Part shown: positions 41,936 to 49,017 of the stretch, one piece after another | How the letters are laid out: each line of letters starts with the position of its first letter | Numbering within the stretch: position 1 is the stretch's first letter | Source of the DNA: CAYNWT01 sp964450955 | Lineage (GTDB): Bacteria > Planctomycetota > Planctomycetia > Planctomycetales > Planctomycetaceae | Assembly: GCA_964450955.1 (NCBI GenBank) | Contig: CAYVFI010000044.1 | Coordinates: 1-49,017 of the forward strand | Reading direction: 5' to 3' | Length of the DNA stretch: 49,017 bases | Notes under the pieces: model-generated | What the model was told of the DNA's origin: nothing | Seen by the model: only the letters and a program-made list of their open reading frames with translations | The model's database searches: none | Translations under genes and position numbers: made by a program

Positions 41936-44224
41936 TTGAACTCGCGCCAACAAAAACTCTTTGAACCTCCCGAGGAACTTTCGGCCTGGGAAGTCGCCGC
42001 CGACCAGGACCGGACAGTCGCTGAAGTTGTGTTCAATCGGCCGTTGGAAACACCGTTCACGTACCTGGTGCCCGACGCCTTGCGCGAACTTATCACGCCT
42101 GGCCAGCGAGTCAAAGCACCGTTTGGCCGCGGCAACCGGGTTCTCGCGGGCTACTGCGTGAATGTTCGGCAGCTCAACGAAAAAGACAAACGACTAAAAG
42201 AAATCGAATCGATTCTCGATCGAGAACCGTTGGTCACCGCGCAAATGCTGGAACTCACGCGGTGGATCGCCGACCGCTATCTGTGCGGTTGGGGCCAGGT
42301 ATTGCAGTCCGTCATCCCGGCCGGCGTGAAAAACAAAGCCGGCACGCGGCTCATCACGCAGTTGTCGCTTGCGCCCGATTGGGCTAAGCAAACCGCCAAC
42401 GTCAAGGTTCCAGCCAAACAGCAGGCGGTTATCGACGCCCTGGTCAAAGCCGCCGCGCCAATGCGAATTGAAGAACTCACGATCGCCGCCGATTGCGGAA
42501 CCGGCCCGGTGAATTCGCTAAGAACCAAAGGAATTGTCATCGCGCTGCGGCAGCGGATGAACCAGTTCGATGCGGAGATCGGTGATGTCGAGAAGATTGA
42601 CGATCTGGAACTCAACGACGATCAGAAAAAGGCCCTCGCGGCAATTGTGGCTCCGCTACAGGCGCTGGAACACAAGACTTTGCTGTTGCACGGTGTGACC
42701 GGCAGCGGCAAGACGGAAGTTTACATCCAGGCGATTCGCGAAGTTGTGAGCTACGGTCGCCAGGCCATTGTGCTGGTTCCGGAAATTAGTCTGACACCGC
42801 AGACGATTCGTCGGTTCCGCAGTCGGTTTGATTCCGTCGCGGTTTTGCACAGTCACATGACCGACGCCGAACGCCACTGGCAGTGGCAACAGATCGCACG
42901 CGGAGCGGTTCAGGTTGTTGTGGGAGCCCGCAGTGCCGTGTTCGCCCCCACGCCGCAACTGGGGCTGATCATCATCGATGAAGAACACGAAACCACGTTC
43001 AAGCAGGACAGCACCCCCCGCTACCACGCTCGCGAAGTCGCCCGTCGCCGCGCGGCGCTGGCGAAGATACCGTTGGTATTGGGAACAGCCACGCCAACTC
43101 TCGAATCCTGGCATCGGGCTCGAATGAAACTGGACGAACTGGTGTCCATGCCAAAGCGCGTGATGGCGCTGCCGTTGCCGCTGGTTTCGATTGTTGATAC
43201 CCGAAACGACCCGCGGATTCGAAAAGGCGGTGCGATTGGTCGCGCGATGCACAACGCGATTGGCCAGGCTTTGGCCGATAAGGGACAAGTGATTCTGTTT
43301 CTGAACCTGCGCGGGTTCTCGCCAACGGTTTGGTGCATCAGTTGCGGTGAAGGCATCAAGTGCCCCGAATGCGATGTGACACTTAACTGGCACAAAGATC
43401 GCAACGAAGTTGTTTGTCACCTATGCGAATATTCCGCTCCGCCACCAAAGAAATGCCCGACCTGCGAATCAGACGGCGTGCGATACTTCGGGATCGGAAC
43501 ACAGCGGCTTGAACAGGAAGTGCAGTCTCTGTTCCGCAACGCCAAAGTCCTGCGGATGGACAGTGACTCAATGCGCAAGCCCGGCAGCCATGACACAGCG
43601 TTGACCGCGTTTCGCGAAGGCGAAGTCAACATCCTGCTGGGCACGCAGATGATTGCCAAGGGCCTGGATTTCCCCAACGTCACGCTGGTCGGTGTCATTG
43701 ACGCCGACACAATTCTGCACCAGCCGGATCTTCGAGCGACCGAACGCACGTTCCAGTTACTGGCGCAGGTTTCGGGTCGAACCGGACGCAGTGAACGAGG
43801 CGGCCGCGTGTTGGTTCAAACATCCAGCCCTGACGAACCGGCAATCGTGCACGCATCACACCACGACTACATTCGGTTCGCTGCCGAAGAACTGCAACAT
43901 CGCAGCGACGGTATGGCGCCCCCATTCTCGCATCTCGCGCGAATCATTTTTCGTGGTGAAAAGGAATTCGAGGTCCAGGCGTTCGCTCGCGAGTTCACAA
44001 CTTTCATCCGCGAGCTGGTCAAAGAGCTCAAAATCAAAGTCCGCGTCCTCGGTCCAGCTCCCGCACCCATCGCCCGTGTGCGAGCCCACTACCGCTACCA
44101 TTTACAAATGGCAGCAAGCGAACCCGGGGTCCTGCAATCCATGTGGCGCATCGCCGCCCCAAAACTGCCCCGAGCCACCAACGTCGAATTCGCCGTAGAC
44201 GTAGACCCCATCAACATGCGCTAA
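41936..44224 (+). CDS. priA: Primosomal replication-restart helicase PriA
   Basis: The 762-residue protein begins at a TTG (41936); no better start is seen. The N-terminal 3'-DNA-binding domain includes 'VFNRPLETPFTYLVPD' and 'GQRVKAPFGRGNRV'. The helicase core has Walker A 'GVTGSGKTEVY' (about 252-262), 'EISLTPQT', 'DEEHETTFKQDSTPRYHARE' (about 347) and 'GTQMIAKGLDFPNVTLVG' with 'SGRTGR'. Between them is the zinc region with four Cys pairs ('CISCGEGIKCPEC', 'CHLCEYSAPPPKKCPTC', about 467-515). It reloads the replicative helicase at stalled forks. Length and motifs match the family. A hairpin begins at the stop codon. Confidence 0.97.
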   Translation: MNSRQQKLFEPPEELSAWEVAADQDRTVAEVVFNRPLETPFTYLVPDALRELITPGQRVKAPFGRGNRVLAGYCVNVRQLNEKDKRLKEIESILDREPLVTAQMLELTRWIADRYLCGWGQVLQSVIPAGVKNKAGTRLITQLSLAPDWAKQTANVKVPAKQQAVIDALVKAAAPMRIEELTIAADCGTGPVNSLRTKGIVIALRQRMNQFDAEIGDVEKIDDLELNDDQKKALAAIVAPLQALEHKTLLLHGVTGSGKTEVYIQAIREVVSYGRQAIVLVPEISLTPQTIRRFRSRFDSVAVLHSHMTDAERHWQWQQIARGAVQVVVGARSAVFAPTPQLGLIIIDEEHETTFKQDSTPRYHAREVARRRAALAKIPLVLGTATPTLESWHRARMKLDELVSMPKRVMALPLPLVSIVDTRNDPRIRKGGAIGRAMHNAIGQALADKGQVILFLNLRGFSPTVWCISCGEGIKCPECDVTLNWHKDRNEVVCHLCEYSAPPPKKCPTCESDGVRYFGIGTQRLEQEVQSLFRNAKVLRMDSDSMRKPGSHDTALTAFREGEVNILLGTQMIAKGLDFPNVTLVGVIDADTILHQPDLRATERTFQLLAQVSGRTGRSERGGRVLVQTSSPDEPAIVHASHHDYIRFAAEELQHRSDGMAPPFSHLARIIFRGEKEFEVQAFAREFTTFIRELVKELKIKVRVLGPAPAPIARVRAHYRYHLQMAASEPGVLQSMWRIAAPKLPRATNVEFAVDVDPINMR

Positions 44225-44264
44225 GATGCAACGTTCCGTTGCATCTGGGGGGGGGGGGGGGGGG
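44224..44264 (+). terminator. Hairpin at the priA stop followed by G18
   Basis: A perfect 10-bp stem (AGATGCAACG 44224-44233, CGTTGCATCT 44237-44246) with a 3-nt loop begins in the priA stop codon and is followed directly by 18 G (44247-44264) instead of a T-run. The position suits a terminator. The G-run may be real or an artefact of sequencing through the hairpin. Confidence 0.55.
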
Positions 44265-44354
44265 TGAAGACTGTGGTGCTGACTACCGAAGCGGTTTCCG
44301 GAAACAGACCTGCCCACCTCGACCGCCAAGTATCTCGTCCGAACCGGGGATGGA

Positions 44355-45032
44355 TCACGAGGCAACACTACCTGACTTCGTCCATTGCGGAGGCTTTTGG
44401 ATTACGTAGCCAGACTTGGTAGTTACCTCGTCGGGTAACAGGCTCTTTCTGAGGTGCCCTTTCTCAATCATTCGTTTTCCTGAAGCTGCTTTCGCCAAAT
44501 CTGCTGAGTAGCGTGAGGGTGGAAACGCAGCGATGACTCGCTTTCCCATTTTGACGATCTTCCTTACTGGCGGCACAAGATCACTGTCGGCCGATATCAA
44601 AATAAGTGTGTCGCACTGGTCATCAAAAGCATCAATCAGCATTTCGGTCGCAATGCTGACGTCAGTCATCTTTTCTTCATGGCTCTCCCAGGTTCCTCCG
44701 CACTTCCGGCACCGCACTTGCGTCTCATTGTACTTACCTTTGAACTGTTCTATCTGTGGGTATGTCGCCAACGCGTCAAGGTAGTTGGTCTGTCGCTTTC
44801 TTTTGGCGTTTTTCCGATCTTTAACATTTTGCGGCGAACCCGGCTTTGGCCCAGAGATCCTTGCTGTGAAGTACTTTGTGAGGTGAAGGACTTGTTGCGG
44901 TCCGAGCAGTCTCTTAGCGAGATTGTGGACGTTTAACCAGAAAAATCTTCGATGGCCAGCATCTCGCATGCCGAAGTAAAGATTGAAGCCGTCCACGTAC
45001 GCAATCACTCGCTCTGCCGGTTTTTCCGTCAT
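44355..45032 (-). CDS. NYN-domain (LabA/DUF88-like) putative RNase
   Basis: The 225-residue protein is taken from the ATG ending at 45032, with GGAAGAG just upstream; an ATG at 45044 lacks such a site. It has the NYN/PIN-like pattern: 'RVIAYVDGFNLYFGM' (first Asp), a central 'KMTDVSIATEMLIDAF' (acidic cluster), and 'CDTLILISADSDLVPPVRKI' with the last acidic pair, followed by 'GKRVIAAFPPSRYSADLAKAA'. A CxxC pair 'CRKCGGTWESHEEK' sits in the middle, possibly a zinc knuckle. Such proteins are predicted metal-dependent ribonucleases, acting alone or in RNA processing and defence. No partner gene is adjacent. Confidence 0.9.
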   Translation of the reverse strand: MTEKPAERVIAYVDGFNLYFGMRDAGHRRFFWLNVHNLAKRLLGPQQVLHLTKYFTARISGPKPGSPQNVKDRKNAKRKRQTNYLDALATYPQIEQFKGKYNETQVRCRKCGGTWESHEEKMTDVSIATEMLIDAFDDQCDTLILISADSDLVPPVRKIVKMGKRVIAAFPPSRYSADLAKAASGKRMIEKGHLRKSLLPDEVTTKSGYVIQKPPQWTKSGSVAS

Positions 45033-45076
45033 TGACTCTTCCATCGCGGTGATCTAGATTTTGAGGAAAGCACAAC

Positions 45077-45124
45077 CCCACGGATAGCATCCGTGGGTCT
45101 AACGCCACCCGCGAGGGTGGCGTT
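45077..45124 (+). terminator. Two adjacent perfect hairpins, the second terminator-like
   Basis: Hairpin 1: CCCACGGAT (45077-45085)/ATCCGTGGG (45089-45097), loop AGC. Hairpin 2: AACGCCACCC (45101-45110)/GGGTGGCGTT (45115-45124), loop GCGA, followed by TCTTATT. Hairpin 2 is a plausible terminator only for plus-strand transcription, yet both flanking genes are on the minus strand. On the minus strand the pair would lie in the leader of the NYN gene. It may be a dispersed hairpin element, a leader structure or a small RNA. Confidence 0.55.
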
Positions 45125-45263
45125 TCTTATTGGTACACCTTACTTGGCAGCGTCGCAAGTAGAGACTCTCTCTCGAACACTTCCCCCAACCTCACCAGTT
45201 CAAATGGAATGGCGGGCGTTGGAGGTTTGGCGGTCGGTGAAAGATCGCGTGTAGGATCAACGA

Positions 45264-45297
45264 GAACGCCCGGCCGGAACATACTGGCCGGGCGTTC
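45264..45297 (-). terminator. Inverted repeat downstream of the sulfatase gene
   Basis: A 12-bp perfect stem (GAACGCCCGGCC 45264-45275, GGCCGGGCGTTC 45286-45297) with a 10-nt loop starts 15 nt beyond the sulfatase stop on the minus strand. There is no strong T-run, but position and stability make it the likely 3' end of that transcript. Confidence 0.7.
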
Positions 45298-45311
45298 GAC
45301 GTTCTGCGGTT

Positions 45312-47093
45312 CTACTTCTTCTTCACGTACGCGAAGTACGCTCCATACTCTTCGCTGTCTGACACTTTAAACAGCGCGGCCATGCGGGCCTTCCCGGCTG
45401 GTAGTTTCACATCGAACACAACTTCCTTCGCCCCCGGTTCCACTGGCTTGCTTAGCTTGAGGGAACCGATAGTCAGCGTTGCCTCCTTTGGTTCAATCGC
45501 TTGTCCCGGTGTCGCCCGATAAGGCTTCACGCCCGGCACAAGAGCGCCCGGTGCCAGCGGGGCGTTAATGGCAAGGTCCGCTTCTTCAGGCCAGCGGCGT
45601 AGACGGATTTCGTAGTCGCCGGCTTCGACGACGTTGACGTTCCAGAAGCCGGTGTTCTTCTTACCAGTTTGGGCTTTTCGAATGTGGCTTTGGTTCCACG
45701 GAGTTGACCCGGTTGTGATCCAATCGTGGCTGGTCAGTCGAGCGGGATTGTCCTTCGGATGGCCAAGCGCGATGGCTGTTGCGTCTTTGAATGTTGGCAG
45801 GAGCTCTTCCCACCACGCGTCGTAGAACGCGGTCAGCCGCTGCACCACTTCCGGGTGGCCGGACGCAACGTCGCTTACCTGACCGGGATCTGCCTTAATG
45901 TCGTACAGTTGCTTGCCGTTGATCAATCGCCACTGCGACGTCATCACCGAACTCTTGCGCCACTTAATCGGATCTTTCACGCGTTGTGAATCGGTGACCA
46001 AAATTCGATCGGGCCAATCCGGGTTCGTGTCGGGGTTGATGAGCGGTTCCAGACTGGTTCCGTCAAACTTCACATCCTTCGGCGCGGCGATGTCGCACAT
46101 GTCGATTAGCGTTGGAAGCACATCGACGTGAGCCGTTAGTTGTTCGACGTCGCGACCTTTGGTCAGTCCACCTTTAGGCCAGTGCATGAAGAACGGAACA
46201 CGGTGTCCGCCGTCGTACTCACTACCTTTACCGGCTCGCATACCCGCATTGAATGTCTTCCAGCCGCCGGCCGAACCGTTGTCGGTTGTGAAGATGAAGA
46301 TTGTGTTCTCGTAAAGACCTTCTTCTTTGAGGAACGCACGCAGCTGGCCAACGTTGTGGTCGATGTTGGCAATCATCCCAAAGAAGTTGCGAACGTTTTT
46401 GTTCTCGATATCCGAATACGGAGCGCTGAATTCTTTTGGCGAGTGGTTCGGGCCGTGCGGTGCGTTGGTAGAGATGTAAGCAAGGAACGGTTTCTTCTCA
46501 GCCTTTGAGGTCTTCATAAACCGCCTGGCGTAGTCGAAGAACACGTCTGTGCAGAAACCCTTCACCGGTTCCGGCGTTCCGTTGTGCCAGTAGCTGCCAT
46601 CGAAGTACGCGTTGTCCCAATAGTCGGGAGTCTGCCCGACTCCACCGCCACCGTGTCGCAGCACTTCCGTGTAGCCGCGGTCCTCCGGGCGATACGGGTA
46701 GTTGTCGCCCAGGTGCCACTTGCCAAACATGCCCGTCGCATAGCCGGCGTCTTTGAACACCTGCCCCATGGTGACTTCGTTCTCACGCAACATCGACCGA
46801 CCCATGATCGTGTGCCACACGCCGGTTCGGTTGGTCCAATGCCCTGTCAGGAATGCACTGCGTGTTGGTGAGCAAGTTGGTGAGACGTGGTAGTCCTTCA
46901 GGCGAACGGATTCACCGTGCAGCTTGTCGATTTCCGGTGTCTTGAGAACCGGGTTCCCGTGGCACGACAGGTCGCCGTAGCCCTGGTCGTCGGTGATAAC
47001 AATGACGATGTTCGGCTTTTCGTCGGCCACGGCCGGAACCACCCAGCCAACGACAGCGCAAATCGGAACCAACAAGCGAGCAAACAACTTCAT
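45312..47093 (-). CDS. Exported class-I (formylglycine) sulfatase
   Basis: The 593-residue protein is started at the ATG ending at 47093, with GGAG 6 nt upstream; longer starts lack a signal peptide at their N-terminus. Residues 1-23 are a signal peptide (ending PAVA). 'NIVIVITDDQGYGDLSCHG' gives the metal ligands D35 and D36; 'SPTCSPTRSAFLTG' contains C74-S-P-T-R, the Cys-type site modified to formylglycine. 'GKWHLGD' and 'FTTDNGSAGG' supply other active-site residues. The last 120 residues form an extra beta domain. Family knowledge: arylsulfatase-like enzymes desulfate polysaccharides, abundant in marine planctomycetes. The maturation enzyme is not in the window. The neighbouring divergent gene encodes an enolase-superfamily enzyme that might use released sugar acids. 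Confidence 0.95.
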   Translation of the reverse strand: MKLFARLLVPICAVVGWVVPAVADEKPNIVIVITDDQGYGDLSCHGNPVLKTPEIDKLHGESVRLKDYHVSPTCSPTRSAFLTGHWTNRTGVWHTIMGRSMLRENEVTMGQVFKDAGYATGMFGKWHLGDNYPYRPEDRGYTEVLRHGGGGVGQTPDYWDNAYFDGSYWHNGTPEPVKGFCTDVFFDYARRFMKTSKAEKKPFLAYISTNAPHGPNHSPKEFSAPYSDIENKNVRNFFGMIANIDHNVGQLRAFLKEEGLYENTIFIFTTDNGSAGGWKTFNAGMRAGKGSEYDGGHRVPFFMHWPKGGLTKGRDVEQLTAHVDVLPTLIDMCDIAAPKDVKFDGTSLEPLINPDTNPDWPDRILVTDSQRVKDPIKWRKSSVMTSQWRLINGKQLYDIKADPGQVSDVASGHPEVVQRLTAFYDAWWEELLPTFKDATAIALGHPKDNPARLTSHDWITTGSTPWNQSHIRKAQTGKKNTGFWNVNVVEAGDYEIRLRRWPEEADLAINAPLAPGALVPGVKPYRATPGQAIEPKEATLTIGSLKLSKPVEPGAKEVVFDVKLPAGKARMAALFKVSDSEEYGAYFAYVKKK

Positions 47094-47233
47094 CAACATC
47101 TCCGGACAATCTTCAATACGTGAGCACTTCAGCCTATCGCGCAATGAAACTGCGTACCACCATCGATCCGGACGCGCGTTGGGGGCCGTGTGTTCTTAAG
47201 ATAGTGACCCCGATCCAAGACTAAGGCGACCCC

Positions 47234-48601
47234 GTGACGCGTTCTACCGATATCCGAATTGTTGATGCCGACTGCACCTTCGAAGAAATCCGCTTCCGCG
47301 CACCGCTGAAGTTTGGTGGACGGGTTGTGAATCACTCGTACTGCATGAACGTACGCGTGACGGCCGAGACCACTGATGGCACGCGGGCGGACGGATTCGG
47401 CAGCATGCCTGTTGGCAACGTGTGGGCATGGCCGACCGATGATCTGTCGGGCGATCAAACCGAAGTCGCGATGAAGATGTTCGCCGAACGCGTGACCGAG
47501 GCGGTTCTTGCAAGCGAACCAGGACACTCCATCGAGATCATGCACACGATGAACTCACGCTATCCCGGAATCGCAAAGTCTGTTGAGACGAAACTTGGAC
47601 ACGCGATCGACATGCCCAAGTTGGCTCAGTTGGTCGCCGCTAGTCCACTGGATGCAGCCGTCAGCGACGCGTACGGCCGCGTGCATAGTCGCAACAGTTA
47701 TCAAACGCTCGGCCAGGATTATCTGGACCGCGACATCGCCGACTTTCTTGGCGATGAAACTTTCCGAGGCGACTACCTGGACAAGTTTGTTCTGGCCGAA
47801 CCAACTGCGCAGCTGCCTCTGTACCACCTTGTCGGCGCGCTTGATCCGCTGACAGACGCTGACATCGGCAACCGACTGGACGACGGATTACCGGAGACTT
47901 TGCCTGAGTGGATTAACGCTGACGGGCTGACGCATTTGAAGATCAAGTTGAACGGCGACGACATCGACTGGGATGTGCAGCGTGTTCTTAACATCGACGA
48001 AATCGCGATACCGACGCAGGCTGCACGCGGTTGTGATGCGTGGTTCTATTCGTGTGACTTCAACGAGAAGTGTGAGAACGTCGAATACGTTTTGGAGTTT
48101 GTGAACCGCGTTCGCGAACAATCTCCGGCCGCGTTCGACCGCATTCAATACATCGAACAACCAACAAGCCGCGACCTGAAAGCCAACCCCGACAACCGCA
48201 TGCACGCGGCTGCAGAAATCAAACCGGTCGTCATTGACGAAGCGCTCATCGATTACGAATCGTTGCTGCTTAGCCGCGAACTTGGCTACTCCGGAGTTGC
48301 GTTGAAAGCCTGCAAGGGGCACAGCGAGTCGCTGTTACTGGCCGCGGCGGCTCAGAAATTCGGGATGTTCCTGTGCGTTCAGGATCTGACATGTCCGGGG
48401 TATTCCTTCCTACACTCCGCCAGTCTCGCCGCGAGAATTCCAGGCATCGCCGCAATCGAAGGCAACGCGCGGCAGTTTTGCCCAGGTTCCAATGATCGGT
48501 GGGAACCGCAGTACCCGGCTATGTTTGACATCACGACAGGTTCGGTTGGAACCGGTTCGTTAAACGGCCAGGGCCTGGGCTTCGACTACATCGCATCGTA
48601 A
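47234..48601 (+). CDS. Enolase-superfamily (mandelate racemase/muconate-lactonising-like) protein
   Basis: The 455-residue protein begins at GTG 47234, 7 nt after AAGG. It has an enolase-superfamily capping domain ('MNVRVTAETTDGTRADGFGSMP') and a barrel with 'THLKIKLNGDDIDWD' (the Lys strand), 'DAWFYSCDFNEKC' (Asp ligand position), 'IQYIEQPTSRDL' (Glu ligand) and 'VVIDEALIDYES' (Asp-Glu ligand), then 'GVALKACKGHSESLL' with a Lys. Metal ligands of the family are recognisable. The reaction would be proton abstraction alpha to a carboxylate, for example sugar-acid dehydration or epimerisation; the substrate is unknown. It is divergent from the sulfatase with 140 nt between. Confidence 0.88.
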   Translation: MTRSTDIRIVDADCTFEEIRFRAPLKFGGRVVNHSYCMNVRVTAETTDGTRADGFGSMPVGNVWAWPTDDLSGDQTEVAMKMFAERVTEAVLASEPGHSIEIMHTMNSRYPGIAKSVETKLGHAIDMPKLAQLVAASPLDAAVSDAYGRVHSRNSYQTLGQDYLDRDIADFLGDETFRGDYLDKFVLAEPTAQLPLYHLVGALDPLTDADIGNRLDDGLPETLPEWINADGLTHLKIKLNGDDIDWDVQRVLNIDEIAIPTQAARGCDAWFYSCDFNEKCENVEYVLEFVNRVREQSPAAFDRIQYIEQPTSRDLKANPDNRMHAAAEIKPVVIDEALIDYESLLLSRELGYSGVALKACKGHSESLLLAAAAQKFGMFLCVQDLTCPGYSFLHSASLAARIPGIAAIEGNARQFCPGSNDRWEPQYPAMFDITTGSVGTGSLNGQGLGFDYIAS

Positions 48602-48792
48602 TTTGAAACTTCTGCGTCTGGATTGCGATCTTCTGGAAAGCCACTCAGTAGGCTGGTCGCGGCCTTCTTTAAACCTCGCGGTACTTTCACATTGACTTGC
48701 GCATGTGCCGTCGTGTCTGTGGGAGCCCCAATGGATAGCGTTGGACGACGCACTAACAATTGGCCCAGTAGTTTTCTGGTGGCTGGCGGCAT
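48586..48792 (-). CDS. Possible small protein, weakly supported
   Basis: A frame of 68 codons from the ATG ending at 48792 (MPPATRKLLGQLLVRRP...) ends inside the 3' end of the enolase-superfamily gene. A longer start at 48855 adds 21 residues. It is basic and has no recognised domain; there is no convincing ribosome-binding site. It may be real or a chance frame. Confidence 0.3.
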   Translation of the reverse strand: MPPATRKLLGQLLVRRPTLSIGAPTDTTAHAQVNVKVPRGLKKAATSLLSGFPEDRNPDAEVSNYDAM

Positions 48793-49002
48793 CTTCTGAT
48801 TCTCTCGGAGTGTCTCAGTTGCGGAGCAACGACATGCGGCCATTCGCGCAATCACTCTCGCATTACAACGCGTTCAACGATCCACCTGCCGCCGCTTCGC
48901 GGCTTCGGAAGTTGCGGGCCACGTTTCCTCGGGGTTGAAACCTGAGGCTATCGCCTGTCGTTGCTCCGCGACTGAACGAAAATCGCTGTAGGAATAAGAT
49001 CG
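48793..49002. other. Intergenic region at the right edge
   Basis: Nothing recognisable is encoded. A short perfect hairpin GCCGC-TTC-GCGGC lies near 48891-48903. If the small minus-strand frame is not a gene, the gene-free stretch runs from 48602 and would be about 400 bp. Confidence 0.4.
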
Positions 49003-49017
49003 ATGAGTGGAATAAAC
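49003..49017 (+). CDS. Start of a gene running off the right edge
   Basis: ATG at 49003 follows AGGA (48990-48993) at 9 nt spacing and opens the frame M-S-G-I-N up to the window end. Too short to identify. Confidence 0.4.

Noticed and set aside
42656..43420. 254-codon minus-strand frame inside priA
   Set aside because: It lies fully antisense to the conserved helicase core and is a shadow of its codon bias.

Overview
The window looks like chromosomal DNA of a planctomycete (phylum Planctomycetota). Supporting signs are an exported class-I sulfatase, a PQQ-like beta-propeller protein, a GxDLY/SGNH hydrolase, a BON-type exported protein, and a type II secretion (T2SS) locus whose secretin and pseudopilin-like proteins are much larger than in Proteobacteria. 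The phylum call is inference from gene content; no rRNA is present, and the genus cannot be named.

Layout. 1-7.7 kb: end of a ComM/YifB AAA ATPase gene, an exported Gly/Arg-rich protein with a strong terminator, an FAA-hydrolase, a LarA-like protein, a small two-gene membrane/unknown pair, an Nei-type DNA glycosylase and an SGNH hydrolase. Between FAA hydrolase and LarA-like gene lies a stretch with C39 and G11-G13 homopolymers embedded in a degenerate repeat. 7.7-18.3 kb: beta-propeller protein, then a thioredoxin-like/MsrA-like lipoprotein gene interrupted by one in-frame UGA exactly at the first redox position (UxxC), which I read as a probable selenoprotein; then an unknown membrane protein, a Fur regulator, a BCS1-like AAA ATPase, a frameshifted SPFH fragment, purH, a hydrolase-fold protein without its serine, and a SixA-like phosphatase.

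18.7-40.1 kb: a T2SS locus, all on the plus strand: a 2077-residue exported protein made almost entirely of secretin-N-like repeats but lacking the secretin channel, then gspE, F, G, H, I, J, K, L, a GspM-like protein with a GspC-like tail, a secretin GspD with about nine N-type modules instead of the usual four, and a lipoprotein. From gspG to gspM most genes overlap by 4 nt, so they are probably one operon. GspE/F/L/M would form the inner-membrane motor, G-K the pseudopilus, and GspD the outer-membrane channel. No prepilin peptidase (GspO) is visible here. The lipoprotein gene overlaps an antisense BON-domain gene by 293 nt.

40-49 kb: metallophosphatase, priA, an NYN-domain protein, sulfatase, an enolase-superfamily protein, and the first codons of another gene at the right edge. 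No tRNA, rRNA, CRISPR array or insertion sequence was recognised.

The two most unusual things are the candidate selenoprotein fusing a UxxC thioredoxin-like module to an MsrA-like module (9100-10185), and the expanded secretin-N architecture of the T2SS locus. All calls rest on reading the sequence; no database search was run.
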